DNA of 64,000 nucleotides from contig RQOL01000466.1 in the NCBI GenBank assembly GCA_013076295.1, positions 4,693,080 through 4,757,079 of the forward strand, given 5' to 3'. The DNA is from Sanderia malayensis. Lineage: Eukaryota > Cnidaria > Scyphozoa > Semaeostomeae > Pelagiidae. The position numbers were made by a program, and so were the translations under genes. Positions within the stretch are counted from its first letter, which is position 1; each line of letters starts with the position of its first letter. Below the pieces are notes generated by a model, which saw only the letters and a list, made by a program, of their open reading frames with translations, was not told the DNA's origin and ran no database searches. This document shows, in pieces, positions 22,921 through 33,161 of this stretch.

Positions 22921-25900
22921 TCACCTGAATGGTGGCAGTCTTCTGCCAGCCTCGTTCGGATATCTCCTTGAATCATAGAGAGGATAGAGTTCTCGCTGGC
23001 CATCGTAGTAGGTTGGGTATGGCTCTCTTGTGTCTGCTTCGTAAACACGTCGACAACAGAGACACATGCAGAAAATGCTCGATCCAAATAGCACCATGAT
23101 AATTATCGCAAATAGCCATTCACCACGAACTGAAAAGCAAACATAATCATCTTAATGTCAATTATTCGCATTAAAAAACAATAGCATGGATATGGACTTG
23201 GAGCATGGCTGGAGCACGGTTGGAGCATCTGCATCTGATATGTTATCTCTGGTTTAATACAGAAGGAGTAATGTATCAAAAATTCTCTTTCATTTATCTC
23301 CAATTGGTCCCCATGAGCTCATAATACATGATAACAATATTGTATATGCATCACTATGTTTATTAACGTGGAACACGTGTTATAAAATCCTGCAGGTCCA
23401 AAGAGCCAAAGTGACGTATTCACCCCTCTACCTCTTCTAACAAACACCTCCCAATACTAGAGACTATTTGGCCTTGAAGTTGCATGTAATAGCTTATGAA
23501 TGTACTTACGTATGCATTGGCGATACATCGGCATTATAGAGAAACATTCCAACTCAAACTCAACACTTCCGTGGCCCTGAAGATATGTTTGAAATCTCGG
23601 CACGTCAAAGCTAAATACTCCACCTGTAATTAACAGATATATTACGCTAGTGACTATTGCAGAGCACAGTCTGTCAATTACACAAATCCATGTTGACCCA
23701 GTCCGTCTGCAATTGTAGCAATGTTATTGCATTGGCTGGTGTGAAGTATGAAGGTAATGCGATATTTAAGAGGCTTACCTATCCAGCAATAACCTTGTGA
23801 ACCATCCAAAGCAGACCTGTAATTAAAACAGTATGCAATATCAAACAAGATGCCACAAGCAAGCGTTATTGTTTTGTATCTTTAATATCGTCGCATGGTA
23901 GCATACAATAGTGGATAAAAGTCCTGGGACACCTGGGATTTCTGCAAATTTCACACCCATACTTCACCCCCTCCCCCAAACAATGTTGTCTCTATAGAGA
24001 CGGTTGTATTCAATATCGGGGGTAAGGATTTATGTAAATACTATCAAAAACGGGTTTAAGGATGTAGAAATGAATCACTTACTTGACACCATTGATCCAT
24101 ATGATAATTCTTCCATGAGAACACCATGCACCCCCGTGCTTCGTACATGATTGGCAATCTCTGTAACAAGAGACCTTCGGAATGAAGGGGGCATGGCAAA
24201 AGTCGTACAGTCGACCTGAGAAATCAAAAACACACTGGATTACATCGAAGAAAAATGTTACTATTGCGGCATTGAAGATTTAGACTGCTACTATTGCGGC
24301 ATTTAAGATTTAGACTGCTACTATTGCGGCATTTAAGATTTAGTCTGCTACTATTGCGGCATTGAAGATTTAGACTGCTACTATTGCGGCATTGAAGATT
24401 GATGCATAAAGGTTTAGACAAGTGCGAACGTTGCGTTCGCTGGTACGAAGACTTAGACATTAGTTTTGCCAGCTGGCTTTACCTGCAACTGTTGTATTAA
24501 CCGTGATTGGATTACCTGTGAAACGAAATCAAACCTGCATCAAAGCATTGTAACTAAAAAAGAATAGACGTAGCACATGGCTCCACTATTTACATGATAT
24601 TGACTTGATAGAAACTGCTCACCGCATGGTCTTCCAGTTTCAGGATCAGTCTGATTGCTTGCCGCAAATCCAACCTTGCGATTGCCTCTATCAAATATCA
24701 CAACGTTTCCTTCCATCACTACTTCACCGAGGACAGCACCAAATTGCTTTGCACCAATGCTGAGACAGTAGAACTGGCTAAAAGGCAAACGAAATGTTTC
24801 AATTCGGCACCTCTGCTGGGAACAGTCGTGCGAGTAATCGATATCGCCTTTGCGCAAAATCGATGATTAATCTTTGGATACAGATGAGATAAATATACTC
24901 GATTATCACTTACTCTTGTTTTCGAACATAGTGCCTTCCAAGAATGGTCAATGCAAACGATCCCCCTTCTGCAAAATTAAAAAGAATCAAACAAATTCTG
25001 AAGGTGAAGGACATGTATGCATATGGCATTATGCTCCGAAATCAATTTGCAAAGTTTGTAACGATTATGGCCAATGACTGGCCCAGGTTGCAGAACATTA
25101 TCAGCTAGTATGGCACATATTGGGTCAATACTATGGCACAAATTCAAGAAGGATTATATACAATTATCAGGCATAATTATAGCACATATTGGACAATGAT
25201 AATCTTGCGTCTCAGCCAGGATTGAAGAATATTATCAGGTATAATTATGGCACCGATGGACCAAAATTATGGCAAAAGATCGGACATAGCACAATTCAGC
25301 AAGGATTATGGCATATACTCACTTGTATCCTTGAGATAAATTGTTAAATATGGCCATTTATATGGATCTGTTTCCACGCAATAATTATTCCAAAATCGTT
25401 GATCTACCGGGGGACCATGCTAAAAGAGAATAACAGATTGAAAACCAGAGAAATATACCAAGAGAAGCAGAAGAAAACTAAAGAAAACTAAAGAAAACAA
25501 GAGAAAACAAGAGAAATGTCAAGAATATACGTCAAGAACAGAAAAAGTAAGATTTAATAATAGTAAGACTTATGTCAAGAACAAGTAAGATTTGGCAATA
25601 AAATCCTACGTGAACTCGATTATGTGCGAAAAACGTCTTACCTTCTTAAGCATAGCAATGACAGCAATGTATATTTCAGGTTCTAATAGAATATCGGTTG
25701 TTCCTGGGAATTGCAAATGGTCAGCTATTATAATGCTACTGATATAAAAATCAAAGAGCATCATTGAAGACACAGTGTACAAATCAAGATGAATTAATCA
25801 ACTTACCACTGTCCACAATAGCAGGAGGATAGCTGTATGGTGATAGTCCCAAACTGTGTCCAGCCACATCCTGAAAAAACATAGCCTTCCTTGGTCAACT

Positions 25901-28900
25901 ATACAGATCGAATGATGTTTCTGGTGAATTAAGCTATTTGCATTGCCCCAAAAACAAAAACATGACACTTGGATCAGCCTCTCTATACCAAGCTACAAAA
26001 GACAGAGAGAACTGGTGCGCTCTGATAGGACGAAGGCTCAGTGGTGACACACACCGGAAGAATAACAGATGATGATGATATGATGCATTGCCCCCTGGAA
26101 ATCTGAGCTGTACATGGATTGTTAATGGACGATGCAGAGATTTCAGGGGGTTGATATTGATGCTTACAATGCCGGTCATTCTGACAGTGTACCAAGCTTG
26201 GTGGATCACTCGTGTCCAATGAATTGGCTTGAGATAGGAACCCTTGTCCGGTTCATCTAACCAGAGCTTTCCCTGAAAGAAACATGGAGAATACTTATAC
26301 ACAGAGAAAAACGCTTCACATGCATCATACATCCCACAGCAATCAGATGCATAAAACAGAGACGTATCAATAGCAGTAATAGCCTGCTGTCTTAAAAGAA
26401 GGAAGCTATCTAGAAAAGTACGAAATAGAAATATGAAGTGGGTAATTATTGTCCAAAATTGTTGTTGTTCTATTAATCCACTTTGCTGTTCTATTAAATT
26501 CACATTCTTGACTACATCCAGGTGTACATTATTCAACACACTCCCTGGTGTAATTTTTAGTTTTTGTATTCACATTAGGAAATAATACTTTTGTAAAAAT
26601 AGAGTGTTTTGAAATCAAATAACGAACTGATATAAAGACAAGATCTGAGTTGGTTTGTTAAACTCTGCAGACAGCATAACAATTAACATTCGAAAAATAA
26701 ACATCATTCAGTGATCGGTATTCATTGAGCTTACGTTTCCGTTGCACAGAGCCATCGAGAAAACGTTCGGGACTTTCTTATCTGCGACCAGCTGATCGTA
26801 AAGAGGCTTTGGATCAAAAAAATAATAATTAGATCCACATATATTGTAATCAAGAGGATAATAGGTTGATAACTATTATCCTCTAGGTTGACAGGTTGCT
26901 ATTAAATATATACGTTGATGTTAAATGCGTTATGAAATGAGTACCTTTACATTGTCAGCTGAAAGTGACCTGTAGGCGAGGCCAAGGATCCCTTCGTTGA
27001 CCGAATTCTCTAGAATTGGAAAAGGGATAAATAAAAAATGATGAACGACAGAATAATGATCATCAATAAATCATCGACAAAATTTCGGTTGAATTTTTAT
27101 TCAATGTTAAGTTTTATTATAAAAGCCATGGCTTGCAGCTGATTAATAAAAATATTGGTTTAAACTTGCTGCTATGTGCAATACATCCTCTACACAACTT
27201 CAATGTTTTGATACTTGTATCCGATGGCATTGCAAATGATTATCAGGATGGGAGCTTGTTCGATGATCTAGGGTATACGGAGAACCAAAACAAGAAAACT
27301 ATTAAAAAAGGAAACTTACTGAGAAAGAAGTCCTTTTCTTGATCAATTACTGCAAACTCTGCTATTGTAGTTGGTCCTGAGAAAAACAAAACACTGAACG
27401 TAACAACATCGGAGCATCAAAAGTGAAGCATTGGAAGGTCTCTGAATATGATGCATCAACGGTAAAGCATTGGATTAAGGTCTTGGAATATGAAGGATTC
27501 AGGGGCGTCGTAGCCGGGGGGCAAGGGGGGCCATGGCCCACCCTGTGAAAGCAAAATCGCTGGATTTGGGGGTGGAGATTCTTTCACTTTTTCGGAAATT
27601 TTTCAGCGTTTGGCCCACCCTAAAATTCAGGTCCCACAACGCCTCTGGATGGATTGGAAACCGAAGCAATCTGACAAGTTAACAGGCAATCTATTGATCA
27701 AATATAAGTGATTTTACCTCCTGGAAAGGAAATGACATCTCTGTAAACTACCCCTGACCAAGCACCCTTACCATACTCAGTCTCCACCTGAAAGAAAATA
27801 GCACCAAAAACGATATCACCGTGTAAAGTACTGCGTTATAAAAACAATCAATTTGAGGGTAAAATAAAAGAAATGACTGATTATCTGATAATTTAGAGGC
27901 CTAGAATAATTGATATATCCAACTCGTACTGGTTTGTTTAATGAGAGGGCGGTGGATGATTTTCCAGGATAGTAAAAATTGTCAATATGACATTTATTAT
28001 TGTGTTGATCTTTACACTGTGGTCCTTGAGAAAGAGAGAAATAGAGATTGCAATTAGCATCGTCAAAATTACGCTACATTGGAAATGGCGAGGAAAATTG
28101 GGAGTAAGAAGTTTATGGTTTTTGAAATCTAACCTGCTATGGCCATGTTAGCTGAGCCTGTATCGACAAGAAACTCCAGCTACAATCAGAAGCAGCAATA
28201 TTAGAAGAATGAATCGAGCCAGCAATAAAAAAATACATATACTTTGTAGTGTAAGCGTCAGACAAGAGGTTTTCAATAGTATAAATGGGGTGATGGGGTT
28301 GGATAGCAAAACAGGGTTTGGGTAAGACTATATACAATCAACTCTGTCTAATTCGAACACCCTGGGGAAGCGTGAAAATGTTCGAATTACAAAAAGTTCG
28401 AATTATAGAGGTTTCTTTTATAAGAATTGGTTCATTATTGATCCTTGCAAGGATGGAGAATTTCGTTCGAATTAGATAGAGTTCGAATTACACGAGTTCG
28501 AACTGTGCAGATTTGACTATATTACTGACCCGTTGTGGTGGTGTTCCAACATCCATTTCAATCACGTATGCATACGATGTGCTCTGAAAAACAGCGAAAA
28601 TGCTACATAATTAGACCGGTCGTTAAATTTACTAAGACCACGATGTGTTTCACTGCAGGATGGACCAGGCAAAGTAAAAACAACTTTGAACAAATCAAAT
28701 CATCAATTCAATTGAGTTATGCATGTGAAAATTGCTACAAGTGCAAAATACGAAATTGATACAAAACTGCAGAGTGCACTACTGTAGGCTTTTGTGCAAA
28801 CAAATAACTTGCAAAGTTAAAGAGTTTTGCTTATTTGAAATTATAGTCGTATCGTCAGAAAAATTAGTAAGCTTACCCGGAGTGAATAACCATCTTTATT

Positions 28901-29143
28901 TCTCGTGATTCCATTCACTTCCAATGACTTGTTGAAAATTAAGCTATGTTTATGCATATGCATATGCTTTTTTGTTTTCCGCGTTAAATGAAACGATACA
29001 CTTCCTAAATCACCATGTTCACTCACAACACCGTTGACCTCGTCGACCTTGCAAATACTTGCTGGGCCTAACAGCAATAAACACAGCAAAACATTTGCAA
29101 ACTTTGCTAATCTTTCAGAGTTGCATCTAAAAACGTAAACCAT
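22921..29143 (-). CDS. BACE-like type I membrane aspartyl protease with an extra Cys-rich juxtamembrane region
   Basis: Pepsin-family (A1) protease closest to beta-secretase. Eighteen exons: 28877-29143 (ATG), 28530-28583, 28134-28179, 27930-28024, 27718-27787, 27320-27376, 26945-27009, 26735-26806, 26168-26272, 25807-25870, 25642-25703,25323-25419, 24914-24968, 24623-24810, 24083-24215, 23779-23816, 23510-23623 and 22921-23129 (TGA). Total 1791 bases, 596 residues, phases consistent. A signal peptide (FANVLLCLLLLGPASIC) is followed by VIEMDVGTPPQR, first active site FLVDTGSANMAI, GILGLAY, second active site IVDSGTT and VVIFDRGNRKVGFA. About 115 residues rich in Cys (including CYRDCQSCTKHGGAWC) precede a transmembrane helix (WLFAIIIMVLFGSSIF) and a 45-residue Tyr-rich tail. 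Human BACE1 (501) lacks that Cys-rich part. The 27930 and 24810 junctions are the least certain. Confidence 0.85.
24259..24403. repeat. Minisatellite, 30-bp unit, five copies, in protease intron
   Basis: Five units of TACTATTGCGGCATTGAAGA plus GATTTAGACTGC-like sequence, nearly identical. They lie in the intron 24216-24622. The 30-base period keeps a chance frame open on the minus strand, but this is not coding. Confidence 0.85.
27085..27262 (-). mobile_element. 'AATAAGCCCCCA' family element (partial, inverted) in protease intron
   Basis: The reverse orientation carries the same internal order as 51830-52104 (AATGTTAAG, GGTTTAAACTTGCTG, CACAACTTCAATG, TGCAAATGATTATCAGGATG). Both termini are eroded. 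Confidence 0.65.
27500..27647. mobile_element. Small TIR element with CAGGGGCGTCGTAGCC ends
   Basis: The left end CAGGGGCGTCGTAGCC pairs imperfectly with the right end GGTCCCACAACGCCTCTG. The GC-rich interior contrasts with the AT-rich intron around it, and CATGGCCCACCC/GGCCCACCC is repeated inside. Confidence 0.55.
28333..28521. mobile_element. TIR element of 'TTCGAA' type abutting a 5' splice site
   Basis: Starts TACAATCAACTCTGTCTAAT followed by TCGAAC and ends GTTCGAACTGTGCAGATTTG followed by ACTATA. GTTCGAATTA-like motifs recur inside. It ends a few bases from the donor of protease exon 2 (exon edge 28530). Confidence 0.65.
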
Positions 29144-29817
29144 TCTCCAATTTTTAAGCCAAGCATTTCTCTTTCCATTATTTGAACTCGGTTAAAAGCA
29201 GCAGATTGTGAGATAGCCGTTGGTGAAACATTTGAATTGTTTGCTATCAGTATGGATATCGTAAAATTTTGGATAATTTTCTCCGCCATGTTTCCATGTT
29301 AGTCTCTGACAAAATATCGCGGGATTGAATAGGCAGCCAATCAGAATCGAGAAGAATATAGCGTCACTGCGTCCTACTCAAATAAACACTTCAGGTTGAT
29401 CAAAGGTGCGAAATTTTATTTATAAAAATATCCAAAAGTATTTCACAAAATAAAAAGCAACTCCCCCTTATTAACAGCGTATGCGTATTTATCAAAATAA
29501 CCTATTTGTTGATTGTTTATTTTCCCTTTTCTGTGATTATCAAGTGCAATACTTTTGTTAATTCAAAAAAATTAACCCAGGTACAAGAAGAAATCTGATA
29601 GAAAATGTATTTCACGACGACATTGCCAAAATAGGATAAAGAAGATACTTCTGAGATCTTCTTAAGCCAATTTTCTGCTAAAAATGAAGAAGTTTCGTTG
29701 TGGTTTACAGCTCCATGTACCGTAAAATTCTAGCTAGACCGAGCCTCCGTATAAACCCGCTATTTTGTTGCATAGTAACAACTGCACTACAACAACCATA
29801 ATATTATTGCGATCAAA
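29144..29817. promoter_or_regulatory. Divergent promoter region, BACE-like protease / MDH1B
   Basis: 674 bases between opposing start codons. A CCAAT-box-like AGCCAATCAG lies near 29335, and a near X-box at 29767 is listed separately. The rest is AT-rich. Confidence 0.5.
29767..29779 (+). promoter_or_regulatory. Near-match to an RFX X-box upstream of MDH1B
   Basis: GTTGCATAGTAAC matches the two imperfect inverted half-sites of the RFX X-box (RYYNYY-N-RRNRAC) at all but one position. It sits 38 bases before the MDH1B ATG. MDH1B is a cilium-associated gene, so an RFX site there would fit, but a single short motif can be chance. Confidence 0.4.
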
Positions 29818-31260
29818 ATGGCGAAATATGTCATAGCAGGAAAATCAGACTGTCCTTTTTACGCGAACGCCGAGCTTCTTGCTGACGAGCTACAGGCCCG
29901 TTTGCAAGATTTCCAAATACACAAGATAGTAATAAAGCCTGAGGAATGGGATAAATGGGTGGAAGAAACTTGCAGAGAAAGAAATTGGTCGTACAGCGGC
30001 AAGTCTCCAATGATCTGGAGAGAGCTGCTTGACAGAGGAGGTAAAGGCATTTTGGTCGGCAATTGCAAAGACTTTCTCGAAATCGCCAATGGATATTATG
30101 GAATCAGGTCCAATAAGCTCACGGAAGAACTGAAGAGCATCGCAGAGGAAAATAAAACCATGAAGGAGAAGGATGACGACATTATTTCAGCGATGCAGAA
30201 GAACTCAACTCCATTCAAAATTTGTGTGACATCTGCTGTTATAGACGTGGCCTATCATGTTGCATTGGAGCTTTGCAATAACAGTATATTCACCAACAAA
30301 GAGGAGATTGTTGTTTACTTGCTTGATAATAAGGAAAACTTGGAACAACTTCAAGGAATGTGCATGGAGTTGATTGACTGTGCTCCTGTACAATTAAAAG
30401 AGGCTGTTGTGACAAATGATGTTGAAACAGCTTTTAAAGGAGCAAATTTGATTCTGATTCTCGATGGATACAAAATGGTTAAGGATGAATCTGCAGGAGA
30501 TAGTTATAAAGACATCCTTGAAAATATTGATTTTACGGTGATAAAACAGTACGGAACAGTAGCAAATGGTCTTGTTCACGCAGATGCTAAAATTCTTGTG
30601 GCTGGTGGACCCTGCAACCTGATTTGCAATATGTTGCTAGCCACTGCTGTCAATTTGAAGAGAAAGAATATAACTGCTCTGTCAAGATTTGATTCAAACA
30701 GATCTAAAAGTCTTATTGCAAAAAGACTCAATGTTAAAACATCTGATGTTAAAGATTTGGTCATTTGGGGGCAGCCAGGGTACAAGCAAATCACTGACGT
30801 CAGTTGGTCAAGAGTTACATCCTATGACGGTGCAATATGGGGGCCCCATATCGAAGGCTTCTCACAAAACACCAAAGAGTTAGTTCATGATGACAAATGG
30901 CTGTCAAAACAGTTACCAGATGAACTGCAACAGCAAAAAGATGACCAACTTAAGGCATTAATGACTCGAAAAATGACATTGTCAAATGCTGCTGCTATTA
31001 TTGATCAGTTAAGGGATGTCTATAACTGCAGCAATACAGGGGAAATTTACTCCCTCGCAGTCGCATCAGAGGGATGGTATGAAGTGCCGACTGGGCTTGT
31101 CTTTTCGTTTCCCATCAAACTCACAGACTCTGGTTATGAAATTATTTCATCACTCAATATTGAGGAGGATGAGTTGAAACAAGTCAAAGAACTTGGTGCC
31201 GAACTCAAAGAAAACTATGATGCCATCATGTCTACCTATGGTTTATCAATGACAAACTGA
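29818..31260 (+). CDS. MDH1B: Malate dehydrogenase-like MDH1B, intronless
   Basis: Single open frame of 480 residues. The N-terminal block MAKYVIAGKSDCPFYANAEL and the IWRELLDRGGKGILVGNCK block are specific to MDH1B. They precede the lactate/malate dehydrogenase-like core (ILVAGGPCN, LSRFDSNRSKSLIAKRLN, DLVIWGQPGYKQ, AIWGPH, VASEGWYEVPTGLVFSFP). At the place of the MDH catalytic histidine (IWGNHSS in cytosolic MDH) the sequence is IWGQPGY, and the Gly-rich nucleotide loop is also degraded (CVTSAVIDVAY). It is therefore probably not an active dehydrogenase, as also appears for human MDH1B. The role is unknown, with cilium or sperm axoneme linked by expression in other animals. It is the only intronless gene here, which suggests a retrocopy or intron loss. 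Confidence 0.96.
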   Translation: MAKYVIAGKSDCPFYANAELLADELQARLQDFQIHKIVIKPEEWDKWVEETCRERNWSYSGKSPMIWRELLDRGGKGILVGNCKDFLEIANGYYGIRSNKLTEELKSIAEENKTMKEKDDDIISAMQKNSTPFKICVTSAVIDVAYHVALELCNNSIFTNKEEIVVYLLDNKENLEQLQGMCMELIDCAPVQLKEAVVTNDVETAFKGANLILILDGYKMVKDESAGDSYKDILENIDFTVIKQYGTVANGLVHADAKILVAGGPCNLICNMLLATAVNLKRKNITALSRFDSNRSKSLIAKRLNVKTSDVKDLVIWGQPGYKQITDVSWSRVTSYDGAIWGPHIEGFSQNTKELVHDDKWLSKQLPDELQQQKDDQLKALMTRKMTLSNAAAIIDQLRDVYNCSNTGEIYSLAVASEGWYEVPTGLVFSFPIKLTDSGYEIISSLNIEEDELKQVKELGAELKENYDAIMSTYGLSMTN

Positions 31261-31376
31261 AATCCAAACAGTTACTTTTCATTTTTTGATAGAAACATTT
31301 CTTTAAAAAAAGCAATACATTTTGTAGAATACTATAAAAAATTTTCATCTGACTAAAAGTAGTAAATATATGCACA

Positions 31377-31382
31377 AATAAA
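31377..31382 (+). terminator. Candidate MDH1B polyadenylation signal
   Basis: AATAAA 117 bases after the stop, a normal distance. The convergent PAXX stop is at 31521. Confidence 0.55.
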
Positions 31383-31520
31383 ACATCCTATAGCGAGATG
31401 AGGTGTCAATGAAATATTTTGTGTGTTAAAACAACTTGCAATCCTTTTGCTTACCTGAAAAGGCTTGTCAGTTAGATGTTAACCATGAACCAATTTATCG
31501 TCTGAAATAGTTTTCAGTTT

Positions 31521-33161
31521 CTACTCAAAAACGACACCCTTAGCAGCTTGTTTTCTGTCAAAAGAATTGTAATTATAAGTAAACTAGGGGTAAGGTTTTA
31601 TTAGTAAGTGATTAGAGAAATGATGGTGAAAACATGTTTGTCATCAGGATAGAAATGTGTTATTTCATTGAAGCATCTAAGACTGGAATATATGCTTGTA
31701 TTTATAGAACTGTACCTTTTAATTCCAGGATTGATGATACTGTGACCTTTCCCTTGCTTTGGTCTGGCTATTTTTGCCTTTCTTGGTTCTTGTTCTGAGT
31801 AAACAAAGCTTCAATCATTACACAATATGACTTGAAATCAAAAAGAGCTTGCACTACAAAAATGCTGTGATTGAAAACAAGAGGTCTTATCATCAATTTT
31901 TATAGCTTTAGTTGTGAAATGTGAATGTGAAAATAGTGTATTGCAGATACTCTGATAATTAACTGAGAAATTATCAGTTGCTTTTCTTGTGTTTCCTAAA
32001 ATTAGCATATTGGCCACATGAAAATTTTACACAATTTATTATTAACTGATAGATTACAATACAACTTACCTTTAAATGGACTAAAAGCAGATGTCTCTGC
32101 CTGGAAAATGCAAAATAGTATTTGCTTATAGCTTGTAGAAAACTGTACGTCAAGAGATTTTGTATCTTATGCAAAAACAATTACCATTTCAGCAGGTACT
32201 TCCATACTCTGCAGGCTATCATTTGCATCTATCATAGGAGAAATAAAACAAATTTAATGTGAGTAAAAATGAATACAAGCTAGCCAGGGATCCCAGAGGA
32301 GATGTGAAGGTGGGGAGGGACAGAAATGTTCTTTTACTCACCCTTCAGCTCCTGTTTCAAACTTGAAATTGTTTCTGCAGAGGTAAATATAAAGTGTTGG
32401 ATCTCATCTTGTTTGTGCTGCATGGATGTTTCAAATAAATCAAAATTAGTGGTACTAGTTGGTTCTTTGCCAAGCATAAGTGTCACTTTTTGGGGACATA
32501 TTGACACTTCCAGGTCTCCAGAATCAAAAGCAGATCTAATGAAACAAAGTAAAAAGAGATAAGGAAAATATCCATGATATAGATACATCAAGAGACAAAT
32601 CTTAGATTTCACCTAACTGAAAAACTTACATAAGATAAGCAATAAAGGTATCGGCAGATGATGTTTTTGAAAGCTTTACCTGAGAGGTGGATGAAGAAGA
32701 AAGATAACATACTGAAATGATAAATCTCTAAACTGGGACATTGTAAAATTGAAATTATATGTAAAGATATATTGATTTTAGTTACATTTAATTTTACTTG
32801 TTTTTTTTCAAATTTTGATTTAATTGTAATTATTTTTTTGAAAATGAAATTGATAATTAAAAAAAAAATTAGTTACATAGTGATCAGTAATGTCATCTTC
32901 AGATATTTCCACACGCCATACATTTATGCCGTCGGTTGCACTGATGAAGAGAAATAATAAAACATTTTTGCAAGAAGATCACCTACTACAAAATACGTAA
33001 AGCTCAGCTCACTAATACATTTTTGCAAACTTAGCTGCATACCTCAAAAACAAGGTTTCGTCATCATTCGAAATGCGTGTGAAAGCAATAAACCTCTTAA
33101 AAATACTTTTACATTCTGATTGCAATGATTTCAACTCTTTATACTTGTTAAAAAAAGGCAT
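31521..33161 (-). CDS. PAXX: PAXX, XRCC4-superfamily end-joining factor
   Basis: Non-homologous end-joining protein that binds Ku at DNA breaks. Eight exons: 33043-33161 (ATG), 32877-32940, 32630-32679, 32342-32535, 32185-32228, 32070-32100, 31716-31794 and 31521-31554 (TAG); 615 bases, 204 residues, the same length as human PAXX. The head domain has RFIAFTRISNDDET and then SATDGINVWRVEISEDDIT, with DLEVSICPQKVTLMLGKEPT and the helix TSMQHKQDEIQHFIFTSAET following. The C terminus carries the conserved Ku-binding tail SIINPGIKRKQAAKGVVFE. An in-frame ATG at 33287 would add 42 residues; I chose 33161 because it gives the family length. The short exons make this gene easy to miss. Confidence 0.9.

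Noticed and set aside
24224..24460. 78-codon minus-strand ORF rich in Asn/Ser/Arg
   Set aside because: It is the 30-bp minisatellite read in frame inside an intron.
24743..24850. Longer version of the protease exon starting near 24850
   Set aside because: Upstream acceptors give a wrong phase or an in-frame stop; the acceptor before 24810 is the one that keeps frame.
26273..26400. Possible extra protease exon (AITAIDTSLFYASDCC frame)
   Set aside because: Exons 26735-26806 and 26168-26272 join in phase and reproduce the aspartyl-protease sequence (ALCNGN-GKLWLDEP) without it.
25934..26539. 201-codon minus-strand ORF
   Set aside because: Only its middle (26168-26272) is a real protease exon; the rest is intron read-through on both sides.
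29107..29289. 60-codon minus-strand ORF overlapping the protease start in another frame
   Set aside because: Could be an upstream ORF if transcribed, but there is no independent evidence of translation.
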